From the NCBI GenBank assembly GCA_910577295.1, contig CAJTLS010000002.1, positions 348 to 64,347 of the forward strand: DNA of 64,000 nt, written 5' to 3'. A model generated the notes under the pieces. The model saw only the letters and a program-made list of their open reading frames with translations, searched no databases and had not been told where the DNA came from. This DNA is from an uncultured Eubacterium sp. (GTDB taxonomy: Bacteria > Bacillota > Clostridia > Lachnospirales > Lachnospiraceae). Of this stretch, positions 44,792-55,089 are shown one piece after another (the first letter of the stretch is position 1; every line of letters starts with the position of its first letter). The position numbers and the translations under genes are program-made.

Positions 44792-46566
44792 TGTTCGGGA
44801 ACCTCCAGCACGTCAGCCGAGTGATTTAAGGGGTTCCTTTTTTTATAATCAAACAGCAAATACCGGGGCGGCCGAACCTCCAGTATCCCCTCTTCCACAA
44901 GCAGTTTCATATGGATAGTAAACCGGTTCATGTAAATCATATGGAATAGCTGCCTTGTTACAAATCCCTCATAACCGCGAAGAACGGACGGTTTTTCACA
45001 TTGCGAATCAAAAAAAGCGCGAATCTCTTTCTTGCTATCGTCATCCCGCAGCCGCACAAAAGCAGGAGGGTTCTTCACATAATCCCGACGAAACAAATCA
45101 TATGTCATAACTTCCCGAAAGACTTCTAATTGTTCCCCATCTGATATCACACGCTCCTCTGTAAACGACCATAAAATCTCATAGCGTTGTACACGGCTGT
45201 GTTTCCTCTCTAATAATCCCTTCTCTTTATAATATTTCCCTAATTTCCGATACATATCAAACGGTGTGTCGAAAAAGCGGATTAAATATGCTACTGTGGC
45301 AGTAAATTGAAAACTGTTATAATAACACTCTACCATTTCCTCAATCTGTTTTAACTCGCGTATATCATCAAACGAAAGCCAGCGGGTACAAAGCACCTCA
45401 TAGGGTGGCCGGCTGCCATATTTCATATCATAACTGCCCGCCGCTTCACTCATATACGAGCCATCCAGAATTTTTAAAAATCCGAGCTGGAGCTGGTCCG
45501 GCTGCATCGCATAGACATCGTTAAACGATTGAGAAAAACTATCAAAATCCTCATAGGGAAGTCCGGCAATCAAATCCAGATGTTGATGTATGTTGCCATT
45601 CTTATGAATGCGCTGCACATTACTGCGTAAACGTTCCAAATCCATCGTCCTATGAATTGCCTGAATCGTTTTTTCATTCGTCGATTGCACTCCTATCTCG
45701 AACTGGACTAACCCAGCGCGAAAGCTGGCAAGAAGAGCAATATCCTCGTCCCGTAACAAATCACCGGAAATCTCAAAATGAAAATTGGTTACGCCATTGT
45801 CATGGTCTCCGATATATTTCCATATATGATAGGCATACTCGCGATTGCAGTTAAACGTACGGTCTACAAATTTTACTTGCGGCACACGATGGCGCAGGAA
45901 AAAGTCAATCTCTCTCTCCGTCTTCTCCCTGCTTTTCATCCGCACAGATTTATCTACGGAAGAGAGACAGTAACTACAAGAGAACGGACATCCACGCATG
46001 CTCTCATAATAAAAAATACGGTGTGCAAACACCGGAATATCTTCGTCCCGATAGGGAAAAACAAGATTGTCTAACGGCATTAATTCACGCGGCGGTGTGC
46101 GGACGAAAGAGCTCTTTTCTCTGTGATAAACAATGCCTGCAATCCTCTCCAACGACATCTGGCACGGACTGCCGGCACGGGATAATTCCCCAGCAAATTC
46201 ATAAAACGTGTTCTCTCCCTCGCCTGTCATAATTAAATTCATCCACGGATGGTTTGTCAGTATTTCTTCTGGCTGAAAAGAAACCTCCGGCCCGCCCGCC
46301 ATTATGAAAACATCCGGCATGATTTTTTTTAAGTCGCGCGAGATTGAAAAAACATACTCAATATTCCACAGGTAGCAGGAAAAGCCAATCACATCCGGCT
46401 TTTTCTCATAAATGCTCTGCAAAATTTCCTCACAGGACTGATTAATCGTATATTCCACGCATTCTACTATGTCGGTATATTCTTTTGCATTGGCTTTAAG
46501 AGAACGGATAGCCAGATTGGTATGGATAAACTTGGCGTTAATACCAACAAGCAAAATCAATGACAT
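44779..46566 (-). CDS. B12-binding radical SAM protein (DUF4080)
   Basis: A 595-residue enzyme. The N-terminal part is a cobalamin-binding-like domain (MSLILLVGINAKFIHTNLAI, then PDVIGFSCYLWNIEYVF and IMAGGPEVSFQPEEIL). The middle is a radical SAM domain with the iron-sulfur motif CPFSCSYC. The C-terminal 170 residues resemble DUF4080. Such proteins probably perform difficult methylations or rearrangements, but the substrate is unknown. AAAGGAG precedes ATG 46566. Confidence 0.88.
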   Translation of the reverse strand: MSLILLVGINAKFIHTNLAIRSLKANAKEYTDIVECVEYTINQSCEEILQSIYEKKPDVIGFSCYLWNIEYVFSISRDLKKIMPDVFIMAGGPEVSFQPEEILTNHPWMNLIMTGEGENTFYEFAGELSRAGSPCQMSLERIAGIVYHREKSSFVRTPPRELMPLDNLVFPYRDEDIPVFAHRIFYYESMRGCPFSCSYCLSSVDKSVRMKSREKTEREIDFFLRHRVPQVKFVDRTFNCNREYAYHIWKYIGDHDNGVTNFHFEISGDLLRDEDIALLASFRAGLVQFEIGVQSTNEKTIQAIHRTMDLERLRSNVQRIHKNGNIHQHLDLIAGLPYEDFDSFSQSFNDVYAMQPDQLQLGFLKILDGSYMSEAAGSYDMKYGSRPPYEVLCTRWLSFDDIRELKQIEEMVECYYNSFQFTATVAYLIRFFDTPFDMYRKLGKYYKEKGLLERKHSRVQRYEILWSFTEERVISDGEQLEVFREVMTYDLFRRDYVKNPPAFVRLRDDDSKKEIRAFFDSQCEKPSVLRGYEGFVTRQLFHMIYMNRFTIHMKLLVEEGILEVRPPRYLLFDYKKRNPLNHSADVLEVPEHYFL

Positions 46567-46602
46567 AGCCGTCTCCTTTCAGAATAAACACGACAACAAA
46601 AA

Positions 46603-46673
46603 AGCGGGTGATGGGAATCGAACCCACGTATCTAGCTTGGAAGGCTAGTGTTCTACCATTGAACTACACCCGC
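46603..46673 (-). tRNA. tRNA-Gly (TCC anticodon)
   Basis: The minus strand folds as a full cloverleaf. It has acceptor GCGGGTG/CACCCGC, D arm GTTC/GAAC, anticodon stem CTAGC/GCTAG with loop CTTCCAA (anticodon TCC, reads GGA), and T arm with TTCGATT. CCA is not encoded; a T run follows the gene directly and may terminate it. Confidence 0.95.
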
Positions 46674-46705
46674 ATAAAATCCCTGTAGAATTTTTAACAA
46701 TAAAT

Positions 46706-46734
46706 ATTATATCAGGGTCTGTGCAGATTGTCAA
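46706..46734 (-). promoter_or_regulatory. Consensus promoter of tRNA-Gly
   Basis: On the minus strand TTGACA (46729-46734), a 17-base spacer and TATAAT (46706-46711) form a perfect sigma-A promoter about 33 bases ahead of the tRNA. Confidence 0.9.
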
Positions 46735-46827
46735 TGAAAAATTCCAGAACGATCCCCCGACAAGCGGCATACTCGATTTGTGGTCTTGGAAGCGGCCGGA
46801 TACCTGCACAGACAGCTTCCCCTCTTA

Positions 46828-47541
46828 TCAGTCCGTATCAACATCAAATTCTAAAATTTTTCCCGTTTGGGCATGTATCTTTATCTCGTATTCCAGCCAG
46901 TCTTTTTTCATCTCGATTTCGTATACTGGCAAACCGTCGTCATGGTCAAACTCTGCCTTTACCACACGCGCGCCCGGTACTTTTCTCGTTGCAATCGCCT
47001 TTGCTTTCTTTAAGCCGATATAGACGGTTTTCTTTGCCTGTTTTACATTTTCCTCCCAGCCATATTCCAACAATTTGCCATTTCCGGCATGATAAACTAA
47101 TTTATATTTCTTTTTTCCTTTCTTCATAATTACTTTATATTCGTAATCGTCGTCATCTTCATCCAGCACTACACTTAAAATTTTCGCTTTCTTAACTTTG
47201 GAAGCTGCCTTTTTGCGAATCTTAGACACAGACACTTTCTTCACCCGCGAATATCCAGCATTCTTTAATTCCCACTGGTACTCCAGCAGCTTGCCGTCAG
47301 AAGCCCGATATTTGAGATTATATTCCCGACTTCCCTTAAAAAGCTCCACTTCATAAACAAGAGTTCCCTTATCATAATCGGTTCCGGCCTCTGTTATAAC
47401 AGCCTTTTTCACTTTCTTTTTCGCCATCTTTTTGGCCGCAGACAGACTGCCGATTTTTTTCGCCTCTGATTTTACCGGCGCACTCAGAAGCATACTACTG
47501 CATACAACAGCTAAAGCAATAAAAAATATTCCCTTTTTCAT
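46828..47541 (-). CDS. Secreted PepSY-repeat protein
   Basis: A 237-residue exported protein with a signal peptide (GIFFIALAVVCSSMLLSAPV). Three PepSY-like repeats follow, each with a K/A-rich helix, a YEVEL/YKVIM/YEIEM strand, and a closing DGKLLEYQW, NGKLLEYGW or TGKILEFDV. PepSY domains are often inhibitors or calcium-binding modules. ATG 47541 is chosen for AGGAGG spacing. Confidence 0.85.
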   Translation of the reverse strand: MKKGIFFIALAVVCSSMLLSAPVKSEAKKIGSLSAAKKMAKKKVKKAVITEAGTDYDKGTLVYEVELFKGSREYNLKYRASDGKLLEYQWELKNAGYSRVKKVSVSKIRKKAASKVKKAKILSVVLDEDDDDYEYKVIMKKGKKKYKLVYHAGNGKLLEYGWEENVKQAKKTVYIGLKKAKAIATRKVPGARVVKAEFDHDDGLPVYEIEMKKDWLEYEIKIHAQTGKILEFDVDTD

Positions 47542-47584
47542 GTTCATATCCTCCTTTTAATTATAATAGCGAAATAAAATCTCT

Positions 47585-48235
47585 TTATTTTACCGTAACA
47601 TAATTATACACCTCCCACAGGTTTCCCGCAACAAATTTATATTGATATTTCTCAAATTCCTCTTCCGTTATCATCCCCGTCAATACGCCGACAAAATCTA
47701 CTCCGGCATTTTCGGCAGTTATAGCATCAACGAAACTATCCCCTACATAGAGCGCCTCATCTTTTGTTAAGTGAAACGAGTCAATCATCCGCAGCAATCC
47801 CTCTGGATTTGGCTTCTCTATTTTAACATCCTCAGCTCCCACAATACAATCAACAAGATGCTCTGCCTTAAATTTCTTCAAAATGGCCTCAATACGGTAA
47901 CGAAATTTTGTCGTCACGATACCTACGCTGACTCCCATCTCTTTTAATTTAGTTAAAACTTCCTCCGTGCAATCATACAACTGTGTGTTCATAACCATTA
48001 CATCGTCCGCCCGTTCCACAAACAGCTCACGAAAGCGATTCGCTTCTTCCCTGCTGCCATCAGGTATTAACGCCATATAAGTCTCCGGCAGAGACAGGCC
48101 TATCGTTTTCTTTATCTCGGAAAAACCTTTTGCCGGATAGCCGAGCTTCTCCAAGGCATAATTGACGCTTAGTATAATTCCCTCTGTGGAATCCCCTAAC
48201 GTATAATCAAAATCAAAAACTATCGCTCTCTTCAT
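47585..48235 (-). CDS. HAD family phosphatase (Gph-like)
   Basis: A 216-residue haloacid dehalogenase hydrolase. It has motif I DFDYTLGDS, a helical cap, motif II VTTK, motif III K in EKPNPEGL, and motif IV GDSFVD. Sequence layout resembles phosphoglycolate phosphatase, but the substrate is not certain. AAAGGGG precedes ATG 48235. Confidence 0.88.
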   Translation of the reverse strand: MKRAIVFDFDYTLGDSTEGIILSVNYALEKLGYPAKGFSEIKKTIGLSLPETYMALIPDGSREEANRFRELFVERADDVMVMNTQLYDCTEEVLTKLKEMGVSVGIVTTKFRYRIEAILKKFKAEHLVDCIVGAEDVKIEKPNPEGLLRMIDSFHLTKDEALYVGDSFVDAITAENAGVDFVGVLTGMITEEEFEKYQYKFVAGNLWEVYNYVTVK

Positions 48236-48269
48236 CTAAATCCCCTCTTTCTGTGTGCGGCCTTAATTG

Positions 48270-48341
48270 CATGTTAATCTCCATTCCAAAGCGGCACAAA
48301 TAGTGGTGTGAAAAATAAGCTATCAAGCCTATTTTTCACAC
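48270..48341 (-). repeat. Dispersed structured repeat, copy A (short)
   Basis: Read on the minus strand, a hairpin (48306-48341, GTGTGAAAAATA pairing with TATTTTTCACAC) is followed by TATTTGTGCCG and then GGAATGGAGATTAACATG (48270-48287). The same order occurs at 62052-62195. Directly after the gene ending at 48344 the hairpin could also act as a terminator. Confidence 0.75.
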
Positions 48342-48343
48342 TA

Positions 48344-49990
48344 TCAGCCCGTAATAATCTTCGTTACCTGAAAACAGCTCTCCCCCTCCTTGTATTCGAG
48401 GGAAATGGCATCGCCGACCTGATAGCGCACAATATCCATGACATTGGCAATCGAAGCGTCGAAAAGTCCCTCATTGCCATCCAAAACAAGGTAAAAATGG
48501 GAGTTACCGTCCACAACTGCCTCTGTCATGCGCTCTATCTTTCCGGTCACTGATTTTATTTCAACCTTTTCCTCTTTATTTTCCACAATGCCGTTTTCCT
48601 CGAGCTGACGGACATAATCTTCTTCGCAGGCCGCCACCGTGGAGCCGATTGCTACGACCGTATACTTTTCAACATTTACCATCGCGTACTGTTTTACCAG
48701 ACCGGCGCCGTCTTTCAAACAGGTAAAATAGGTCGGTTTGCCCGCAATATTCATTAACAAAGGGAATGTTGCTGTATACTTTAGATTCTGCACCTTTCCC
48801 TCTGCCGAACTCATGGCGGATTTCTCGGTAGCTCCCGAAATCGAATAGTACTTTGTCTTACCTGTCCGCTGATTCATCAACACAAACCCTACGTTGGACT
48901 GGTCTTTTCCTACGCTCGTCACACCGGTATAGACCCATACGTCATCATCCAGCGCGATGTAGTTATAGCCGTCTGTCGTCTGCATGCAATCTTTCTGACT
49001 GAGTATGGAATTCCAAAAACCATGTTTTAAGTTTCCATAATAATTATAATAAGAGACAAGTAAATCGGCCGAGTATACACGGTCAACCCAGCGCGGCACA
49101 TCTTCCACCCGATATAATTTATGCTCTCCGGTGACCGCATTGACAATAACCACTTTGCTTATTTTCTGCCCGCCAAACAGACCAATTGTAAAATCTTTAA
49201 CCGGACAGATATACACCGGATTTCCTTTTTCATCTAACTCAAAGTTTAAGGTGTCAAAAATATAGGTTGGATAACGAAAACGCAAAAAGCGGTGAATGTT
49301 TCGATTAAAATGGTCGTTTTGCGTATATTTCATTCCCTCTTTCAATTTTACACAAGATGCATTCTGCGTCGCCATATCAATGCAGATATATGCCGGAATG
49401 CCTTCCCGCATATTCATCAGCCACTTGAGCCAGTTACCATACTGCAGCGGGGTAACGCGCACCGGCTTGCCCTTATAATTAATCTGCGTATAATCCGGCG
49501 TCACCTCAAACTGCGACACGTATTCTACCATAGTACCCATTTTCCGGTTCCCGACAAGCGCGGCAGAATCTTTGTCCAGCAAAGGTATTTCATTATAAGA
49601 TATCTGTTCAAAATCCTGAGTAAACTTACCATTATCAATCTCAATCAACTTATGATACTTTCCGGCATTGATAAAGGTTGACGACAAAATTGAGCCGCCA
49701 ATATAAATAATTGTCAATGCAATTGTCAGAAACAAAAAGGTATGAAAGAAAATCTTCCGCCACCCCATCAGCTTCCTTTTGTCAAGCGTGAAAACTCTCC
49801 CAGACTGTCTGCTTAAATCAATGCGGAAAGCCGGAACACCCACCACTGCAAAACAGAGCGCAGACACTACGATGACAAACGTCCAGAACCCCTCCGAGTG
49901 AATATTCAAAGCCGGAAGCTTTATATAATAATATATCGAAGCAATTAGTATTGCCGCAACAATCCATACAATTTTTCTTTTACGTTCCAT
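48344..49990 (-). CDS. Multi-pass membrane protein, unknown function
   Basis: A 548-residue protein with three hydrophobic helices in the first 115 residues (IVWIVAAILIASIYYYI, FVIVVSALCFAVVGVPAF, FFHTFLFLTIALTIIYIGGS). A large beta-rich domain of about 430 residues follows. No catalytic motif was recognised. GGAGGG precedes ATG 49990, and a good promoter lies at 50041-50069. It could be an envelope sensor or enzyme. Confidence 0.8.
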   Translation of the reverse strand: MERKRKIVWIVAAILIASIYYYIKLPALNIHSEGFWTFVIVVSALCFAVVGVPAFRIDLSRQSGRVFTLDKRKLMGWRKIFFHTFLFLTIALTIIYIGGSILSSTFINAGKYHKLIEIDNGKFTQDFEQISYNEIPLLDKDSAALVGNRKMGTMVEYVSQFEVTPDYTQINYKGKPVRVTPLQYGNWLKWLMNMREGIPAYICIDMATQNASCVKLKEGMKYTQNDHFNRNIHRFLRFRYPTYIFDTLNFELDEKGNPVYICPVKDFTIGLFGGQKISKVVIVNAVTGEHKLYRVEDVPRWVDRVYSADLLVSYYNYYGNLKHGFWNSILSQKDCMQTTDGYNYIALDDDVWVYTGVTSVGKDQSNVGFVLMNQRTGKTKYYSISGATEKSAMSSAEGKVQNLKYTATFPLLMNIAGKPTYFTCLKDGAGLVKQYAMVNVEKYTVVAIGSTVAACEEDYVRQLEENGIVENKEEKVEIKSVTGKIERMTEAVVDGNSHFYLVLDGNEGLFDASIANVMDIVRYQVGDAISLEYKEGESCFQVTKIITG

Positions 49991-50040
49991 GAAAGGCCCT
50001 CCATCTTTCTTATTATATAATCATTGATGATTGCGGAATT

Positions 50041-50069
50041 ATTGTATCTTATTTTGAATATAAGGTCAA
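50041..50069 (-). promoter_or_regulatory. Promoter of the membrane protein gene
   Basis: TTGACC (50064-50069), 17 bases and TACAAT (50041-50046) on the minus strand, about 50 bases before the gene starting at 49990. Confidence 0.7.
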
Positions 50070-50111
50070 CGCCAAGTGTGCAATACGTCAGTCATTGAAT
50101 AGTATATAACA

Positions 50112-50140
50112 TTGTTTTTATATTATTATTTGTGTAATCT
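50112..50140 (+). promoter_or_regulatory. Possible promoter of the GH43 gene
   Basis: TTGTTT (50112-50117), 17 bases and TAATCT (50135-50140), about 40 bases before the ATG at 50182. The match is moderate. Confidence 0.4.
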
Positions 50141-50181
50141 TAAAAAAAGGAATTTTCTGACAGGATAAAAGGAGGAACATT

Positions 50182-51990
50182 ATGTCTGAATATGTATTGT
50201 GTTATACAAGGGAACCGATTGACAGTGTTATATATGACGCCCGGCTGGCTTACAGCATGCACTTGGCGTTAAGCAATGACGGGCAGAATTTTCGGAGTCT
50301 GAACCACAATTCGGGAGTACTATTCGCTCTTGCTACGGAAAACAAGGATGGCTCGTTGAACCCGATGAGCCTGAAAAACCCCTATCTGTTTTCTATGAAA
50401 GACGGCTCGTTCGGCGTCCTTGCCGTGCGCATTCTGGCCGATGGCGATGATGATAGCAGCAGCAAAGGAAGCGTTCTTCTATGGACATCCGATGATTTAC
50501 TTATTTATAAAGAAGTGGGACTGCTCGCTCTCTGTGATTGTTTTATTGATACCGTTTCCTGCGTCTATGATAAAACAAAGGATTCTTATCAGCTCTACTG
50601 GACAGATGAAAACGGAGGCAGCTATTATCTGGAGACCAAAAGCCTTATTCCGATTGATAAAAATGCTATTGTGAGAGAAACTTCTGAAAGCCCTTTGCAA
50701 AATACCTTTGAAAATATATGTGCAACGGATATGGAGGGGGCGGTTCTTCACAATAAAATCAAGATTACGGACGAACAGGCGGCGCGCCTGAAAAAGAAGC
50801 TTCTCACCCCGGAAAATACAGGCATTTCATTTCCAGAAACAATTACGGTAAAATCGGAACAAGAATTAGTCAACTATCGGGCCGAGGCTTCCTACAGCGA
50901 CGGCACTTCCCTTCAACGAATAGTCGACTGGGACTTATCGGGCGTAGATTTTGACAGGGGTGGGGAATATCACATTCACGGATGTGTACGGCAGGAGCAT
51001 TTTCCTTTTCCTGTCGCTTTCAACCGTGCCGACCCCTGTGTCACGCGTTGGCATGGAAAATATTATTTCATCGCCACCAATGACGCCGACGACAACCACA
51101 CCCTTTACATACGGGAAGCAGACAGCATGACGGGACTGATTGATGCAGAAGAACACCTCATCCTCGATTCTTCTACCTACGAAGGAATCAGTGGTTTGCT
51201 CTGGGCTCCTGAATTTCATGAAGTCAACGGAAAACTATATATTTTCCATGCGGCGACACCAAAGGAATTCTTTTGGGAAGAGAGTTGTATTATGGAACTT
51301 CGAGAGGGCGGCAATCCCATATGCCGGGAAGACTGGTCTGCCCCAAGACGAATTGTGAAACGTGATGGCAGCGACCTGTGCGAGGCAGGTAAAACCATCT
51401 CATTAGATATGACTTGCTTCCTTTGGGAAGAGAAATGGTATGTGATTTGGTCTCAACGCCAATTTTTACCGAAAGATTTAGGGGCATGGCTCTATATCGC
51501 CGAACTGAATCCGGATGAGCCATGGAAACTGGCAAGCGAACCCGTCATCTTATCGAAACCGGACTACGGCTGGGGAAATAATCACACCTTTGTGGAAGAA
51601 GGACCTTATGCTCTTGTTTCTAACGGAACTTTATATATCACCTTTTCAGCAGCGGCTGTAGACACTTCCTATGTCGTGAGTTATTTAACGATTGAAGCAG
51701 GAAAGGATTTACTGAATCCTGAAAACTGGCGCAAAAATAACTATCCAATTCTTACTTCGCGGAGTGTAGAGGGAGAATATGGAACGGGACATAATGCCTA
51801 TGTCACCGATGAAAACGGAATCGTATGGAATACCTATCATGCAAGACCCGGCACGGACGGCGTACGCAGCAGCGGTATCCGCCGCGTACATTTTGATACG
51901 GATGGCGCACCTGTGCTTGACGTTACCGAAGAACTGGACTTAAAGAAAGAATTTCGTAACGTGGAAACCAAACTAATTATTTCCCGATAA
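50182..51990 (+). CDS. Glycoside hydrolase family 43-like protein
   Basis: A 602-residue protein with no signal peptide. The C-terminal 320 residues form a GH43-type five-bladed propeller: RADPCVTRWHGKYYFIATND (catalytic-type Asp), LLWAPEFHEVNGKLYIFHAA, and FVEEGPYALVSNGTLYITFS (probable general acid Glu). The N-terminal 230 residues look like a second, diverged propeller or binding domain. GH43 enzymes remove arabinose or xylose from plant glycans. The intracellular location suggests it acts on imported oligosaccharides. AAAGGAGG precedes ATG 50182. Confidence 0.85.
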   Translation: MSEYVLCYTREPIDSVIYDARLAYSMHLALSNDGQNFRSLNHNSGVLFALATENKDGSLNPMSLKNPYLFSMKDGSFGVLAVRILADGDDDSSSKGSVLLWTSDDLLIYKEVGLLALCDCFIDTVSCVYDKTKDSYQLYWTDENGGSYYLETKSLIPIDKNAIVRETSESPLQNTFENICATDMEGAVLHNKIKITDEQAARLKKKLLTPENTGISFPETITVKSEQELVNYRAEASYSDGTSLQRIVDWDLSGVDFDRGGEYHIHGCVRQEHFPFPVAFNRADPCVTRWHGKYYFIATNDADDNHTLYIREADSMTGLIDAEEHLILDSSTYEGISGLLWAPEFHEVNGKLYIFHAATPKEFFWEESCIMELREGGNPICREDWSAPRRIVKRDGSDLCEAGKTISLDMTCFLWEEKWYVIWSQRQFLPKDLGAWLYIAELNPDEPWKLASEPVILSKPDYGWGNNHTFVEEGPYALVSNGTLYITFSAAAVDTSYVVSYLTIEAGKDLLNPENWRKNNYPILTSRSVEGEYGTGHNAYVTDENGIVWNTYHARPGTDGVRSSGIRRVHFDTDGAPVLDVTEELDLKKEFRNVETKLIISR

Positions 51991-52008
51991 GCATACGACT
52001 GTTCTTCT

Positions 52009-54915
52009 TTATTTCAGCCACCTTGCCATCGTTTCTTTTAATTTATTGAAGTCGATTGGCTTTGCCATATGTTCGTTCATTCCCGCTTTCTTTGACGCTT
52101 GAATATCGTCGGAGAAAGCGTTTGCCGTCATTGCCACAATCGGAATCTCCCCGGCATCCGCTCGGGAAAGCGCCCGAATCGCACAAGTAGCCTCATGCCC
52201 GTTTAAGACGGGCATTTGTATATCCATAAAAATCAAATTATAATATCCGGAATCGGAAGCTTTGAACATATCAACGGCTATCTGCCCATTTTCAGCCACT
52301 TCCACTTTCGCACCGGTCATCTCTATAATTTCCTTGGCAATCTCTCGGTTGATATCATTGTCTTCAACAAGTAAAACTCTTTTTTTCGAATAATCAGAAG
52401 CTACAATATCCTGTAGTACATTATCCGATTTCTCCTCAGCCTTAAGGAAATTTTTGAACACGTTTGTAAGTTGTGATTTAAACAGAGGTTTGGAGATAAA
52501 CGCATTTACCCCTGCTTCTCTTGCCTCGGTTTCAATTTCCGACCAATCATAAGCGGACAGCATAATAATCGGGATTTCCTGACCGACTTCCCGACGTATC
52601 GCACGCGCTGTCTCTATACCGTCCATTTCCGGCATTCTCCAATCCAATATCACGGCAAAATAATCCTCTTTCTCTTTGTGCCTCTCGCAAACACGCTGCA
52701 GCGCCGCTTTTCCGGAAAGTACCCACTCGCTCTTCATTCCCAACTCATTGAGAACAATAGAAGTACTTTCACATGATATTTCATCATCATCTGCCACGAG
52801 CACCGGCAGCCCTATCAGCTCCTCTAAAGAACCCGTCTCCTCTTCCGTATATTTGAGGAGAAGATTCACTGTAACGCGCGAACCCTTGCCAATCTGGCTC
52901 TCTACTTTAATGTCTCCCCCCATCATCTGGATGATATTTTTCGTAATCGGCATTCCCAATCCGCTTCCTTGTACTTTGCTAATACGAACATCCTCCGCTC
53001 TCTCAAAAGGCACAAACAAACGTTCCAAAAATTCCGGCGTCATACCGATCCCGTTATCCTCTACTATCATTTCATAGCACCCGGTCTTTACCTGACCCGA
53101 AGATTTTTCCGTAATATCAATCGCTATCTTGCCATTATCCGGCGTATACTTAATAGCATTGGTTACAATGTTGACAAAAATCTGCTCCATGCGGAGTACA
53201 TCTCCCACAACCACCTCATGTTTCATATCGTGAATATGTACATCTAATTCCTGATGCTTTTCTTCTGCCATTGGATAGACCATGGTAACTAAACTGTGTA
53301 TCAATTCTGCCAGATTAAACTCGCCTTCATTGAGGGCCATTTTCCCGGATTCAATCTTACTCATATCCAACATCTCATTGATTATCAATAACAAATGACG
53401 ACTCGCAGACGTAATCTTGCTCAGACAGCTTTTCAGACAGTCCGGTTCCTGCAAATGCGCTCCGGCAATCGCCGTCATACCAATAATCGCATTCATCGGC
53501 GTGCGAATATCATGGCTCATGCGGGAGAGAAAATCCGTTTTGGCGTCGTTCGCACGGTTGGCCGCCTCATAGGCGTCCAGAAGCGCCTGATGTGTCTCCC
53601 TCTCTCTCCTTCTCGCTTCCGTTATATCTTTGGAATTATTGAGTGCAAAAATTTCTCCGGTGTCCCTGTCCTGCGTCAACAATACCGTATGACGAAGAAT
53701 CATCGGCACATCGTTCGACATCTTCGTCTCAAATTCCAGTACAATCTCTGTTTCCCCACGCTCAAACGCCTGCTTCATATATTCCATATTCATAACACTC
53801 AAATAAGCTTCTTTGTCGGCTGAGGACACCTTTTCGTCGCACCACCTCCAAAAAAATTCATTTGCATTGCATGGCGCTTTCATCCCTATTTGCTCTAAAA
53901 CAGAACCGCGCTTTTCATCCGTAAGCTGATAAAAATCATCTTCAATCAGATTCTGGCTTACATTTATATTAAACACTAAAATAGCGTCAGAAATAATAGC
54001 ATGTCGATACTGCTCTTCCTCATTGAGCGTACGGCGCAGACTGGCATTCGTCTTTTGCAGCAAATCCGTCATCTCCGCCTCTTTTGCTTTCTCTTCGGAA
54101 ATATTTTTTACATACCAGATAACGTTTGGATGCTGCTCACTATAATTATCTGCGGGCACAACTTCGGAGCGCACCCATTTCCACTCTCCCTCTACTAACC
54201 GATGGTAGCTAAACGTAACGGGTTCCTGTGTCTCCCGAAAAACTTCCCACAGATTTTCCGGAGACAAAACGCCGAGAAACTTCTCCCTGTCTTTTTCCTC
54301 TACGTGATTTATGGCGCATAGCTTTAAAGCCTCGCGATAATTTCCCTCTGCGCCGGCCACCTCTTTTTCTTCACTTTTCATTAACTTCAAATCGGTGATA
54401 AAATTATTCTTTAGATTGATAGAACTTATCCGAAAATAAGAATCTTTTAACATACTAAACGCCTGATGGCTCATTTGGAGCGTGCGGTATACTTTATCAA
54501 CAAATCGTATTGCACATATCCAAATCGGTCTGCCATCACTCGTTACCGAATCTGTATGTATCTCACGCATCCACATACCCTGACCGTTCTTATTCAGAAA
54601 ACGATAATCGCAAAAACCCTTCTGTGCGGACGAAGACATATTTTTTTTAAAATTGTCCCTGTCCTCCTCCACTATTGCATGTAAAAAATATCCGTTTGTC
54701 TGCTCCATAAACTCATCAAACGTCATCCCCAGACTGTTCAAGGCAAAACTGCTCGCAAAATATATCGGAAAACCCTCTTCATAAAAACCACTGACAATAC
54801 CTACCGCTAAATTTCCACTTAATATCTCTATGATTTTTTCCTGATTATTTGCTGTCAATTTACTACTTTCACCTGCAAAAAATATCTCTTCCCGATAATA
54901 TCCCTGCATCGACAT
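52009..54915 (-). CDS. Hybrid sensor histidine kinase with two receiver domains
   Basis: A 968-residue signalling protein. PAS-like sensor segments (about 1-430) are followed by a HisKA domain with the phospho-His in SRMSHDIRTPMNAIIG. The HATPase domain has VTNAIKYTPDNG, DNGIGM and GSGLGM. Two REC domains follow, with aspartates in ILDWRMPEMDG and FMDIQMPVLNG. No membrane helix is obvious, so it may sense an intracellular signal. ATG 54915 follows GGGAGAG and is preferred over 54945. Confidence 0.92.
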   Translation of the reverse strand: MSMQGYYREEIFFAGESSKLTANNQEKIIEILSGNLAVGIVSGFYEEGFPIYFASSFALNSLGMTFDEFMEQTNGYFLHAIVEEDRDNFKKNMSSSAQKGFCDYRFLNKNGQGMWMREIHTDSVTSDGRPIWICAIRFVDKVYRTLQMSHQAFSMLKDSYFRISSINLKNNFITDLKLMKSEEKEVAGAEGNYREALKLCAINHVEEKDREKFLGVLSPENLWEVFRETQEPVTFSYHRLVEGEWKWVRSEVVPADNYSEQHPNVIWYVKNISEEKAKEAEMTDLLQKTNASLRRTLNEEEQYRHAIISDAILVFNINVSQNLIEDDFYQLTDEKRGSVLEQIGMKAPCNANEFFWRWCDEKVSSADKEAYLSVMNMEYMKQAFERGETEIVLEFETKMSNDVPMILRHTVLLTQDRDTGEIFALNNSKDITEARRRERETHQALLDAYEAANRANDAKTDFLSRMSHDIRTPMNAIIGMTAIAGAHLQEPDCLKSCLSKITSASRHLLLIINEMLDMSKIESGKMALNEGEFNLAELIHSLVTMVYPMAEEKHQELDVHIHDMKHEVVVGDVLRMEQIFVNIVTNAIKYTPDNGKIAIDITEKSSGQVKTGCYEMIVEDNGIGMTPEFLERLFVPFERAEDVRISKVQGSGLGMPITKNIIQMMGGDIKVESQIGKGSRVTVNLLLKYTEEETGSLEELIGLPVLVADDDEISCESTSIVLNELGMKSEWVLSGKAALQRVCERHKEKEDYFAVILDWRMPEMDGIETARAIRREVGQEIPIIMLSAYDWSEIETEAREAGVNAFISKPLFKSQLTNVFKNFLKAEEKSDNVLQDIVASDYSKKRVLLVEDNDINREIAKEIIEMTGAKVEVAENGQIAVDMFKASDSGYYNLIFMDIQMPVLNGHEATCAIRALSRADAGEIPIVAMTANAFSDDIQASKKAGMNEHMAKPIDFNKLKETMARWLK

Positions 54916-55089
54916 AAACACTCTCCCTCTCATATTCCAATCCAAAATTATGCTTTTTTAAGCATACCATATTGTCCGGTTTTTATCAAGTTCGTTTCCC
55001 TGCCGATTAAGGCAATGTTGGGAGCAGTATACCGGATGAGATATGGCAGGATACCCGCATAGACACAATGATTAATTAACGCACTCTGA

